DNA of 12,585 bases from Prolixibacteraceae bacterium. GTDB taxonomy: Bacteria; Bacteroidota; Bacteroidia; Bacteroidales; Prolixibacteraceae. Position 1 is the first letter of the stretch. The number at the start of each line of letters is the position of its first letter. Below are positions 6,616 to 12,585 of the stretch, one piece after another. The stretch is from the NCBI GenBank assembly GCA_003516705.1, contig DPCJ01000126.1:42344-54928 (forward strand). Reading direction: 5' to 3'. A model generated the notes under the pieces. The model worked only from the letters and a program-made list of their open reading frames with translations. It ran no database searches and was not told the origin of the DNA. The position numbers were made by a program, and so were the translations under genes.

Positions 6616-7203
6616 ATGAGCTACGATAAATTTACAACAATAACATCGCCGGCAGTGCCGCTGCCCATCGAAAATGTGGACACCGACCAGATTATTCCGG
6701 CACGCTTTTTAAAAGCAGTTGAACGCAAAGGGTTTGGCGATAATCTGTTCCGCGACTGGCGGTACAATGCCGATGGAACACCAAAAGCCGATTTCCCGCT
6801 GAACATGGTAAAATACAGTGGAAAAATACTGGTGGGCGGTAAAAATTTTGGCAGTGGCTCAAGCCGCGAACATGCCGCCTGGGCTGTGTACGACTACGGT
6901 TTTCGTGTGGTGGTTTCGAGCTTTTTTGCCGATATTTTTAAGGGAAATGCGCTCAATAACGGACTTTTGCCGGTGGTGGTCGAACCTGCTTTCCTCGAGA
7001 AAATCTTCAACACCATAGAAGCCAATCCGGCTGCCACTTTTACGGTGAATCTGCAGGAACAGACATTTACCAACGATTCAACCGGCGAATCGGCAAAATT
7101 CGAAATCAATCCGTACAAAAAACATTGTTTGCAAAACGGGCTCGATGACATTGATTTCCTGGTGGAAATGAAAGACGAAATTGCAGCTTTTGAGGCAAAA
7201 TAA
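6616..7203 (+). CDS. leuD: 3-isopropylmalate dehydratase small subunit
   Basis: A 195-residue swivelling-domain subunit that partners LeuC. Family signatures are PIENVDTDQIIPARFLK (17-33), GGKNFGSGSSREHAAWA (74-90) that contacts substrate, and SSFFADIFKGNALNNGLLPV (101-120). Length fits bacterial LeuD (about 200). The start MSYDKFTTITSPAVPL is the only in-frame choice before the conserved core. It is separated from leuC by the four-helix-bundle gene, and cimA follows after 140 bp. Confidence 0.96.
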   Translation: MSYDKFTTITSPAVPLPIENVDTDQIIPARFLKAVERKGFGDNLFRDWRYNADGTPKADFPLNMVKYSGKILVGGKNFGSGSSREHAAWAVYDYGFRVVVSSFFADIFKGNALNNGLLPVVVEPAFLEKIFNTIEANPAATFTVNLQEQTFTNDSTGESAKFEINPYKKHCLQNGLDDIDFLVEMKDEIAAFEAK

Positions 7204-7320
7204 TTGCGTTTGATGACTTAACATTGACGACTGTGATTTCGATTCAAAGCTTCCATCCGTGAGGTGAAAAGGAAATTTGAAACCGTTGTTTTAACAGGTT
7301 TATCTTTCTCTGTAATTCGA

Positions 7321-7356
7321 AATGACAATTAAAAGGGTTTATAATGACAGTTAAAA
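7321..7356 (+). repeat. Direct repeat spanning the cimA start
   Basis: AATGACAATTAAAA (7321-7334) and AATGACAGTTAAAA (7343-7356) are 14-bp direct repeats with one mismatch, 22 bp apart; the second contains the cimA ATG (7344). The upstream copy also holds an ATG but out of the cimA frame. The preceding TCTCTGTAATTCGAAATGAC resembles the edge of a decayed Bacteroidota 'TTCGAAATGACA' dispersed repeat. The rest of the 140-bp leuD-cimA gap shows nothing else. Confidence 0.45.
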
Positions 7357-8906
7357 CAGTTGATATGGAAGGCTCACTACTTACAATCATGGATACCACA
7401 CTTCGCGATGGCGAACAAACATCGGGCGTTTCGTTTGGTGAAGGCGAAAAACTGAGTGTGGCAAAGGTGCTGCTCGAAGACGTAAAAGTTGACCGCATTG
7501 AAATTGCTTCGGCAAGGGTTTCGGAAGGCGAGTTCAGGGGTACGCGGAATGTGATGCAGTGGGCTGCCAAAAAAGGATTTCTTGAACGGGTGGAAGTGCT
7601 TGGTTTTGTTGACGACCGTATTTCGCTGCAATGGATTGCCGATGCGGGTGGCAAAGTGGTGAACCTGCTGTGCAAAGGGTCGCTGAAACATGTGACCCAA
7701 CAATTGCGCAAATCGCCCGAAGAGCATATCGCTGACATTCGCAAAGTGTTGAAAAACGCTGATGAAATGGGTATCCGGGTGAATGTGTATCTCGAAGACT
7801 GGTCGAACGGAATGCGCAACTCGAAAGAGTATGTGCATTTTATGGTTTCGAACCTGGTTAACGAGAAAATCGACAGAATCATGTTGCCCGACACGCTGGG
7901 TATTCTCGACCCTGTTGAAACCTTTGAGTTTTGCCGTGAGATGATTGAAACTTACCCCACTGCAAGATTTGATTTTCATGCGCACAACGATTACGACCTT
8001 GCAATAGCGAATGTATTTCATGCCATCAAAGCCGGAATCAGGTGTGTGCATACCACGGTAAACGGGTTGGGGGAGAGGGCTGGTAATGCTCCGCTTTCAA
8101 GCGTAATTGCCACAGCAACCGACCATCTGAAACTGAAAACCAACGTGGTGGAAAGCGAACTGAATAAAGTATCGAGGCTGGTGGAATCATTCTCCGGCAT
8201 TCGCATTCCCACCAACAAACCCCTGATTGGTGAATTTGTGTTTACACAGTGCAGCGGAATTCATGCCGATGGCGACAGCAAAAACAATCTCTATTTTAAT
8301 GAACTTTTGCCAGAGCGTTTTGGTCGCACACGTCAATATGCCCTTGGAAAAACTTCAGGAAAAGCCAACATCAAAAAGAACCTTGAATACCTGGGAATTG
8401 AACTCGACCCCGAGTCGCTGAAAAAGGTAACCGACAGAATTATTGAACTGGCTGACGAAAAGGAAAATATCACCAGCGAAGACCTGCCTTACATTGTTTC
8501 GGATGTGCTGGATGGCGAAGCCGTTGAGCAACGCGTAAAAATGGTCAACTTTACGGTTACGCACACCATGGGGTTAAAGCCGGTAGCCAATCTTGCCATC
8601 GAAATCAATGGCAAACAATACGAAGAGTTCAGCGATGGCGATGGTCAATATGATGCTTTTGTGAAGTCGCTCCGCAAAATCTATAAAAAGCTGGGCCGTA
8701 AATTACCTTTGCTGGCCGATTATGTGGTAACCATTCCGCCGGGTGGCCGCACCGATGCACTTGTTGAAACTATTATAACCTGGAAAAACAGTCACGAGTT
8801 TAAGACAAAAGGGCTCGACCCCGACCAAAACTCGGCTGCTATAAAAGCCACCATCAGGATGCTGAACATTGTGGAAAACGAATTTAAAAGCGGAATAGCA
8901 AAATAG
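7344..8906 (+). CDS. cimA: (R)-citramalate synthase, Leptospira type (second LeuA-family synthase)
   Basis: A 520-residue LeuA-superfamily enzyme, clearly different from the LeuA at 3095. The barrel has MDTTLRDGEQTSGVSF with R21 and D22, FHAHNDYDLA with metal ligands H212 and H214, and NGLGERAGNAP (240-250). The C-terminus (about 395-515) is a LeuA-type regulatory domain with DGDGQYDAF and PPGGRTDALVET. Segments RIEIASARVS, VYLEDWSNG, LPDTLGILDP and TQCSGIHADGD match Leptospira CimA from memory. Its pyruvate-pocket residues L81, L104, Y144, E146 and T179 fall at L86, L109, Y149, E151 and T184 here, a constant offset of 5. It should therefore join pyruvate and acetyl-CoA into citramalate, feeding threonine-independent isoleucine synthesis. 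Databases often label such proteins simply 2-isopropylmalate synthase. No terminator separates it from leuD. Confidence 0.82.
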   Translation: MTVKTVDMEGSLLTIMDTTLRDGEQTSGVSFGEGEKLSVAKVLLEDVKVDRIEIASARVSEGEFRGTRNVMQWAAKKGFLERVEVLGFVDDRISLQWIADAGGKVVNLLCKGSLKHVTQQLRKSPEEHIADIRKVLKNADEMGIRVNVYLEDWSNGMRNSKEYVHFMVSNLVNEKIDRIMLPDTLGILDPVETFEFCREMIETYPTARFDFHAHNDYDLAIANVFHAIKAGIRCVHTTVNGLGERAGNAPLSSVIATATDHLKLKTNVVESELNKVSRLVESFSGIRIPTNKPLIGEFVFTQCSGIHADGDSKNNLYFNELLPERFGRTRQYALGKTSGKANIKKNLEYLGIELDPESLKKVTDRIIELADEKENITSEDLPYIVSDVLDGEAVEQRVKMVNFTVTHTMGLKPVANLAIEINGKQYEEFSDGDGQYDAFVKSLRKIYKKLGRKLPLLADYVVTIPPGGRTDALVETIITWKNSHEFKTKGLDPDQNSAAIKATIRMLNIVENEFKSGIAK

Positions 8907-8932
8907 GATACTGACGTTATCTGGCAATTTTT

Positions 8933-8951
8933 TTTTAAATTTGATTTAAAA
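8933..8951 (+). promoter_or_regulatory. Promoter box and operator-like palindrome before the DUF433 gene
   Basis: TAAATTTG (8936-8943) is an exact TAnnTTTG -7 box. It is embedded in the inverted repeat TTTTAAAT (8933-8940) / ATTTAAAA (8944-8951), 9 bp before the DUF433 start codon. A palindrome across the promoter is the usual place for an antitoxin to autoregulate. The T-run at about 8928-8936 just after cimA may also weakly terminate, but no stable stem precedes it. Confidence 0.45.
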
Positions 8952-8959
8952 TTTTCATA

Positions 8960-9187
8960 ATGAGCTATCTGGAAAGAATTACAGTGGATTCAGAAATTTG
9001 CCACGGAAAACCATGCATACGTGGAATGCGGTGGCCGGTTGAGGTGATAATCGACATGATTGGCTCAGGAATGGGGTTTGACCAAATTTTAAGCGACCAC
9101 CCTGAACTTGAGAGAGAAGATATTATCGCGAGCCTGCACTATGCGAAACTGAGCCTGTCTGGCAAACCATTAAAGGATGTTGCATGA
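8960..9187 (+). CDS. DUF433 antitoxin (VapB45-like)
   Basis: A 75-residue protein of the DUF433 family, whose members pair with PIN-like DUF5615 toxins. The family core is ICHGKPCIRGMRWPVEVIIDMIGSG (13-37), followed by a helical segment ending in DIIASLHYAKL (54-64), consistent with a small winged or helix-turn-helix fold. Its stop TGA overlaps the ATG of the next gene in an ATGA junction (9184-9187), typical of toxin-antitoxin translational coupling. It is complete, while its partner toxin is cut off, so it may be an orphan antitoxin here. It sits between cimA and leuB and likely has its own promoter. Confidence 0.85.
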   Translation: MSYLERITVDSEICHGKPCIRGMRWPVEVIIDMIGSGMGFDQILSDHPELEREDIIASLHYAKLSLSGKPLKDVA

Positions 9188-9414
9188 TGAAGTTCCTTTG
9201 CGATGTTCATATTTCGTACAGTCTTGTTAGTCAACTTAAAAAACTTGGTTTCGATACAATCCACGTGAATGAATTACCTGATAAATGGTTTTCAACTGGT
9301 AAATTTATTTGCTTGCCTGAAAGGCAAAATTTTCATAACCGCATGGTCAGCGACCTGCGGAAAAACGATAAAACCAATAACTGCCTGAAAGGCAGGACAA
9401 TAAAATATAGATGA
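9184..9414 (+). pseudogene. DUF5615 PIN-like toxin, truncated by IS insertion
   Basis: The first 43 or so codons, starting MMKFLCDVHISYSLVSQL and continuing through GFDTIHVNELPDKWFSTGKFIC, match the N-terminus of the DUF5615 toxins that accompany DUF433; D8 would be the first acidic residue of the PIN-like active site. After codon 43 (TGC, 9310-9312) the frame enters the hairpin-rich left end of an IS200-like element and stops at 9414. The family is normally about 105-110 residues, so more than half, including the later acidic residues, is missing and the product should be inactive. I found no convincing remainder of the toxin after the element's right end, so the 3' half appears deleted rather than merely displaced. 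Confidence 0.8.
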
Positions 9415-9951
9415 GTTATACGCAGCTTTTGTATCATATCGTATTCAGAACTAAGAAAAGTAAGAATACAATCCCTGAACAACATGAAAAAGAATTGTAT
9501 GCGTACATTATGGGTATTGTCAACAATAAAAAGAGTAAACTCTATCGTATAGGAGGAATGCCTGACCACATTCATTTATTAGTTGATATACACCCAACTC
9601 TTGCTGTATCTGATTTCATGAAGGAGTTAAAAGAGTATTCGAGTAAATGGTTGTCAACAAATCCGAACTTTCCTGATTTTGAAGGTTGGGCAGTCAGTTT
9701 TGCCGGATTTACTTATAGCGTTAAAGAAAAACAAATAATAATTGATTATATTAAAAACCAGAAAGAGCATCATAAAAAGGTAAGTTTTGAAGAAGAATAT
9801 CGTCAGTTTTTGATTGAAAACGGAATCGTCATTGATGAACGATATTTTCTGAAAGATTGATTTTGTCCTGCCTTTCAGGCAGAAGTTGTATATTGCTTCA
9901 TACCCTTAGGTCGTTGACCTGAAGGTTATGAAAATAAAACACCTTCGGTGT
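9313..9951 (+). mobile_element. IS200-like insertion element with three-hairpin ends
   Basis: About 639 bp containing one Y1 transposase gene. The left end carries hairpins TTGCCT-GAA-AGGCAA (9313-9327), CCGCATGGTC...GACCTGCGG (9339-9360) and CTGCCTGAAAGGCAG (9381-9395). The right end mirrors them in reverse order: CTGCCTTTCAGGCAG (9868-9882), CCTTAGGTC...GACCTGAAGG (9904-9925, extendable to 9899-9930) and ACACCTTCGGTGT (9939-9951). Reverse-complementing the right end aligns it with the left over roughly 85 bp, sharing TTTTCATAACC, GGTCA.CGACCT and CTGCCTGAAAGGCAGGACAA. Family enzymes move single strands by recognising end hairpins. Boundaries are estimated from the outermost hairpins, and no target duplication is expected in this family. 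Confidence 0.75.
9411..9860 (+). CDS. tnpA: IS200-like Y1 (HUH) transposase
   Basis: A 149-residue, apparently intact transposase of the IS200/IS605 Y1 family (PF01797 type). The HUH metal-binding motif is H53-I-H55 in GGMPDHIHLLVDI (48-60). The catalytic tyrosine is probably Y113 in IIIDYIKNQKEHH, with Q117 also typical of the family. N-terminal YHIVFRTK (8-15) is the family's first strand. Normal length for IS200 TnpA is about 150, so it could be active. It should nick and rejoin single-stranded DNA at hairpin ends as a dimer. Identical hairpins bracket the gene on both sides; the upstream one is 15 nt before the ATG and may limit read-through expression. There is no TnpB partner. Confidence 0.9.
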   Translation: MSYTQLLYHIVFRTKKSKNTIPEQHEKELYAYIMGIVNNKKSKLYRIGGMPDHIHLLVDIHPTLAVSDFMKELKEYSSKWLSTNPNFPDFEGWAVSFAGFTYSVKEKQIIIDYIKNQKEHHKKVSFEEEYRQFLIENGIVIDERYFLKD

Positions 9952-9996
9952 CAGTTAAAATATACAGGAAATTGAAACAAATAGTAATAATTAAAA

Positions 9997-10063
9997 CTTC
10001 GGTCTCCGGTCTCCCGTCTTCGGTCATTTTTTGCTTCCGACTTCGGTCTCCCGGCTTCCGACT
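9997..10063. repeat. Degenerate pyrimidine-rich CTTCGGTC-word repeat before leuB
   Basis: CTTCGGTC occurs at 9997-10004, 10018-10025 and 10041-10048, and GCTTCCGACT at 10033-10042 and 10054-10063, with further near copies such as CTCCGGTC and CTCCCGGC between them. The block ends 11 bp before the leuB ATG and is strongly pyrimidine-biased on the plus strand. No promoter is obvious in the 123 bp between the IS end and leuB. Its function is unknown. Confidence 0.65.
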
Positions 10064-10074
10064 AAAAAAACAAC

Positions 10075-11139
10075 ATGAAACTCAACTTAGCAATTCTTCC
10101 GGGCGATGGAATAGGCCCTGAAATTATTGAACAGGCCATGAAAACGGTAAAAGCCGTGGCCGAAAAATTCAATCACGAATTAACGTATGAATATGCGCTG
10201 ACTGGTGCCATCGCTATTGACAAGGTGGGCAATCCGTACCCCGACGAAACACACGAATTGTGTATGAAATCGGACGCGGTGCTGTTTGGTGCCATTGGCG
10301 ACCCGAAGTTCGATAACAACCCGAAAGCGCCTGTGCGCCCCGAGCAGGGTCTGCTGGCGATGCGTAAAAAGCTGGGTTTGTACGCCAACATCCGTCCTGT
10401 GGAAACTTTTGCCTCACTACTCCATAAATCGCCACTGCGCCGCGAATTGGTGGAAGGTGCCGATTTTGTTTGTATCCGCGAACTCACCGGGGGAATCTAT
10501 TTCGGCGAAAAAGGCCGCAAAGACAATGGAAACACGGCGTACGACACTAATACTTACACACGTGCCGAGATTGAACGTATTTTGGTACTTGCCTACCAGT
10601 TTGCAGCCAAACGTAACAAAAAACTGACGGTGGTCGATAAAGCCAACGTACTCGAAAGCTCGCGTTTGTGGCGCGAAGTGGCGCAGGAAATGGCACCAAA
10701 CTATCCCGACATCAAAACCGAGTTTATGTTTGTCGATAATGCAGCGATGCAGATTATTCAGTGGCCCAAAAACTTCGATGTGATGGTAACCGAAAATATG
10801 TTTGGCGATATTCTTACCGACGAAGCTAGTGTGATCACCGGTTCGCTGGGGCTGCTGCCATCGGCTTCCATTGGAATTCACACCTCTGTTTTTGAACCAA
10901 TACACGGTTCTTACCCGCAGGCAGCCGGAAAAGACATTGCCAACCCGGTGGCCACCATTCTCTCCGCTGCCATGATGTTTGAATATGCCTTCAACCTGAT
11001 GGAAGAGGGAAAAGTAATCCGCAATGCAGTGGCTGCTTCGCTCAAAGAAGGCATTGTTACTGTTGACATAGCCGAAGGGAAATCATATAAAACCTCTGAA
11101 GTAGGCGACTGGATTGCCGCTTACATCGGGAAGAACTAA
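10075..11139 (+). CDS. leuB: 3-isopropylmalate dehydrogenase
   Basis: A 354-residue NAD-dependent beta-decarboxylating dehydrogenase that oxidises 3-isopropylmalate to 2-oxoisocaproate; in the citramalate route the enzyme can act on 3-methylmalate to give 2-oxobutyrate. The N-terminus has LPGDGIGPEI (8-17). Substrate arginines are R97 (MRKKLGL), R107 (ANIRP) and R135 (CIRELTGGIYFG, with Y142). The catalytic lysine is K189 in VVDKANVL, and metal-binding aspartates D245 and D249 lie in NMFGDILTDEAS. The NAD-binding EPIHGSYPQAAGKDIANP spans 274-291. Length is normal. It is the last gene of the leu operon, parted from cimA by the toxin-antitoxin remnant and IS element, and followed by a strong terminator. 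Confidence 0.96.
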   Translation: MKLNLAILPGDGIGPEIIEQAMKTVKAVAEKFNHELTYEYALTGAIAIDKVGNPYPDETHELCMKSDAVLFGAIGDPKFDNNPKAPVRPEQGLLAMRKKLGLYANIRPVETFASLLHKSPLRRELVEGADFVCIRELTGGIYFGEKGRKDNGNTAYDTNTYTRAEIERILVLAYQFAAKRNKKLTVVDKANVLESSRLWREVAQEMAPNYPDIKTEFMFVDNAAMQIIQWPKNFDVMVTENMFGDILTDEASVITGSLGLLPSASIGIHTSVFEPIHGSYPQAAGKDIANPVATILSAAMMFEYAFNLMEEGKVIRNAVAASLKEGIVTVDIAEGKSYKTSEVGDWIAAYIGKN

Positions 11140-11162
11140 ACAATGTAGTATTAGACATTGCT

Positions 11163-11200
11163 AAGCCGTTGATTATAACTTGTTATAATCAACGGCTTTT
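11163..11200 (+). terminator. Intrinsic terminator after leuB
   Basis: AAGCCGTTGATTATAAC (11163-11179) and GTTATAATCAACGGCTT (11182-11198) form a perfect 17-bp inverted repeat with a 2-nt centre, practically a 16-bp stem with a CTTG loop, ending in TTTT. The 5' AA allows some activity on the opposite strand too. It lies 24 bp after the leuB stop and closes the leu operon. Confidence 0.9.
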
Positions 11201-11207
11201 ACACTAT

Positions 11208-11294
11208 CAAAAGGAAGAATACAATTACAATTGAATTTTTTCCTTTTGTTGTTTTATCAGTTTATTTCTCTGGTTATTCACACAAGGCTGTGAA
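11208..11294. other. Two small inverted repeats in the leuB-barrel gene gap
   Basis: CAAAAGGAA (11208-11216) and TTCCTTTTG (11240-11248) are a perfect 9-bp inverted pair, followed by TTGTTTTAT. TTCACA (11277-11282) and TGTGAA (11289-11294) form a 6-bp operator-like pair, about 63 bp before the next gene. Either could control the outer-membrane protein gene; no clear -7 box was found at suitable spacing, so the role is open. Confidence 0.3.
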
Positions 11295-11356
11295 CAGATT
11301 GCAATAAAAAAACGAAATAACAGTTAACTATCTAAGTAAATAGTATTTCTTTTGCC

Positions 11357-12202
11357 ATGAATTACTCAAAAAGCAAGAGACTTTTATTGATGAATATGTT
11401 AAGATTTTTCATTACCCAGCTTTTTCTTTTCATTATTTTTATTTCTACCTGCAATGCACAAAAAGATTTGCTGCAGGGAATAAATCTGGGTGGTGAATTA
11501 GGGATATCAAGATTTTTAACTGAGTTGCCAATGGATTTTTCGGGTGCTATCAGCGAATTCGATCATAAAACAAATCTTACATTCGATATTCAGTTATCAA
11601 AATACGTGGCACCACATTGGGAGGTAGGCACAGGATTTAATAATGCAGTTTTAAGTGGGTATGCTGAAACCCCTGATTTTTCAGCAGAGGGTGTAAGTAA
11701 TGGAGGGCTGGTGAACATAGGTGAATTGGATGGACCTGTTGAATATAAAACCAGGTTACTCGGACAAGATTTTTTCGTCAGGTATTTTCTTATAAAAGTG
11801 GATGAGCAGGATCATTTAAATATTAATCCATTTTTAAAATTTGGAGGAGGCTATATTAATTATATGTCAGAACTGATAGATTTAAATACAGGTGAGGTTG
11901 TGCCGGGTACAGCTAAATACCAGGTCAAACTAACTACAGCAAGTATGAAACTTGGAACAGGTTTTAAAACCTATCTTTCTGATCGGTTGAATCTGATTGC
12001 TTCATTGGATTTCAATTTTGTAGATTACGATTATCTTGACGTTGTTCACAATTATTCAGAATCGGGAGAACGTTTAAAAGTAACAGGCATTTACACAGAA
12101 TTTAAAATAGGTTTGTATATCAATATTACACAATTTGAAGCTGGCAAAGGCAGAAGAAAAAAGTATGCAATTCCTGAATATCTTCCCTTTTCGCCAAAAT
12201 AA
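11357..12202 (+). CDS. Outer-membrane beta-barrel protein, function unknown
   Basis: Up to 281 residues. A hydrophobic signal segment (LRFFITQLFLFIIFISTCNA, 15-34) is followed by Q35, consistent with signal peptidase I cleavage. In-frame ATGs at 11390 and 11396 (codons 12 and 14) would give a more usual signal peptide, so the true start may be downstream. The mature part has alternating strand-like stretches with G and aromatic residues: GINLGGELGISRF, TFDIQLSKYVAPHWEVGTGF, GQDFFVRYFLIKV, NPFLKFGGGYINYM, ASMKLGTGFKTYLSDRLNLI and GIYTEFKIGLYINI. That pattern fits a small (about 8-10 strand) porin-like or OmpA-type barrel common in Bacteroidota. A basic KGRRKK tail follows the last strand, which is unusual for a barrel end. 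It lies after the leu terminator, so it should be transcribed separately. Confidence 0.72.
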   Translation: MNYSKSKRLLLMNMLRFFITQLFLFIIFISTCNAQKDLLQGINLGGELGISRFLTELPMDFSGAISEFDHKTNLTFDIQLSKYVAPHWEVGTGFNNAVLSGYAETPDFSAEGVSNGGLVNIGELDGPVEYKTRLLGQDFFVRYFLIKVDEQDHLNINPFLKFGGGYINYMSELIDLNTGEVVPGTAKYQVKLTTASMKLGTGFKTYLSDRLNLIASLDFNFVDYDYLDVVHNYSESGERLKVTGIYTEFKIGLYINITQFEAGKGRRKKYAIPEYLPFSPK

Positions 12203-12484
12203 CAGGAACTTTCTCTGGTTTAACTCATATTTGCTTATCGAATTCCGGTTTTTAATACTTTGGTTAATAATTAATTTTTCTGTCAGTTTGCTAAATTATT
12301 TATAGACGAATGACAATTTATGATTTTTTGAGTATTTTTGTTACTCAATAATCGATAGTTTACACTTCCACTTATGCATGTAAAAATGTAACTGAGGAGG
12401 CGAAGCTGTAACAAATTCTCCCTTTACTCAGGAATATCTCAACTCCGGTTCTAATCTGTATTTGGTCTAAAAACCTGAAGTTTT
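12203..12484 (+). other. Gene-free leader region before the right-edge regulator
   Basis: About 280 bp with no supported ORF. A small hairpin TTGAGTA (12328-12334) / TACTCAA (12342-12348) has a T-rich 5' side rather than a T-tail, so it is not a convincing plus-strand terminator. CTGAGGAG near 12393 and CTCC...CTCAG near 12419-12431 can pair imperfectly. TGTATTTG (12457-12464) is one mismatch from a -7 box and would put a transcription start about 15 nt before the next ATG. Confidence 0.35.
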
Positions 12485-12585
12485 ATGCTTGAATCTTTAA
12501 TTACGTCAAAGACCCGAATCAAACTCCTGCTTAAGTTTTTTCTGAATAGTCAGACTAAAAGCTATTTGCGCAACCTGGAATCGGA
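12485..12585 (+). CDS. Winged-helix-type regulator, N-terminal fragment
   Basis: Thirty-three codons from ATG (12485), beginning MLESLITSKTRIKLLLKFFL and ending QTKSYLRNLES, open at the window edge. The opening strongly resembles a Bacteroidota family I recall with an ArsR-like winged-helix N-terminus and a nucleotidyltransferase-like C-terminal part, often found near surface-polysaccharide gene clusters. The visible part fits the first helices of a winged-helix domain, but the DNA-reading helix and the rest are missing, so family and role remain provisional. Confidence 0.6.
   Translation, partial: MLESLITSKTRIKLLLKFFLNSQTKSYLRNLES

Noticed and set aside
7244..8051. Long minus-strand ORFs (216 and 224 aa) opposite cimA
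   Set aside because: They are antisense shadows of the well-conserved cimA coding frame, and their translations show no domain-like pattern.
9313..9951. CRISPR-like repeats from the recurring GCCTGAAAGGC hairpins
   Set aside because: The copies are palindromic, few, irregularly spaced and inverted around a transposase gene, which fits IS ends and not a CRISPR array.
9952..9995. Possible 3' remnant of the DUF5615 toxin after the IS element
   Set aside because: One open frame reads IYRKLKQIVIIKTS, but it does not match the conserved toxin C-terminal half and is too short to support a claim.
11357..11458. Lipoprotein signal (FISTC) in the beta-barrel protein
   Set aside because: Thr before Cys is a poor lipobox, while A34-Q35 gives a normal signal peptidase I site for this phylum.
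12328..12348. TTGAGTA/TACTCAA hairpin as a terminator of the barrel gene
   Set aside because: It has no T-run after the stem on the plus strand and the stem is only 7 bp.

Overview
The window looks like a chromosomal segment of a Bacteroidota bacterium, most likely of the Marinilabiliales/Bacteroidales type. The reasons are TAnnTTTG-like -7 promoter boxes, almost no Shine-Dalgarno sequences (starts follow A-rich leaders), signal peptides cleaved before Gln, a four-helix-bundle 'hitchhiker' gene, and a leu gene order (leuA-leuC-leuD-second synthase-leuB) that I recall from Bacteroides. The assignment rests on these traits, not on a database search.

Left part (1-2840). A partial GMC/cholesterol-oxidase-type flavoprotein runs leftwards off the edge. 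It is divergent from a secreted alpha/beta-hydrolase esterase, with 86 bp between them holding a candidate shared promoter. Downstream of the esterase is a 114-bp palindromic repeat that can fold as a closed three-arm cloverleaf.

Central part (2820-11200). This is a branched-chain amino acid operon: leuA, leuC, leuD, a Leptospira-type citramalate synthase (cimA) and leuB, ended by a strong intrinsic terminator. In front of leuA lies an unlisted 20-codon leader peptide with 5 Ile and 5 Leu codons. It is followed by an 11-bp antiterminator and a mutually exclusive intrinsic terminator, with the leader stop codon inside the antiterminator's 5' arm. This is a complete ribosome-mediated attenuator. 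Its sensing of both Ile and Leu fits the gene content: LeuA opens leucine synthesis, CimA opens the pyruvate route to isoleucine, and LeuCD plus LeuB can serve both routes.

The operon has been invaded. A four-helix-bundle gene sits between leuC and leuD. A DUF433 antitoxin/DUF5615 toxin pair sits between cimA and leuB. The toxin is cut after about 43 codons by a 0.64-kb IS200-like Y1 transposase element whose two ends form long imperfect inverted repeats, each with three hairpins. Degenerate short-word repeats directly precede leuA, leuD and leuB.

Right part (11200-12585). An outer-membrane beta-barrel protein is followed by about 280 bp without a gene. Then comes the first 33 codons of a winged-helix-type regulator that runs off the right edge.
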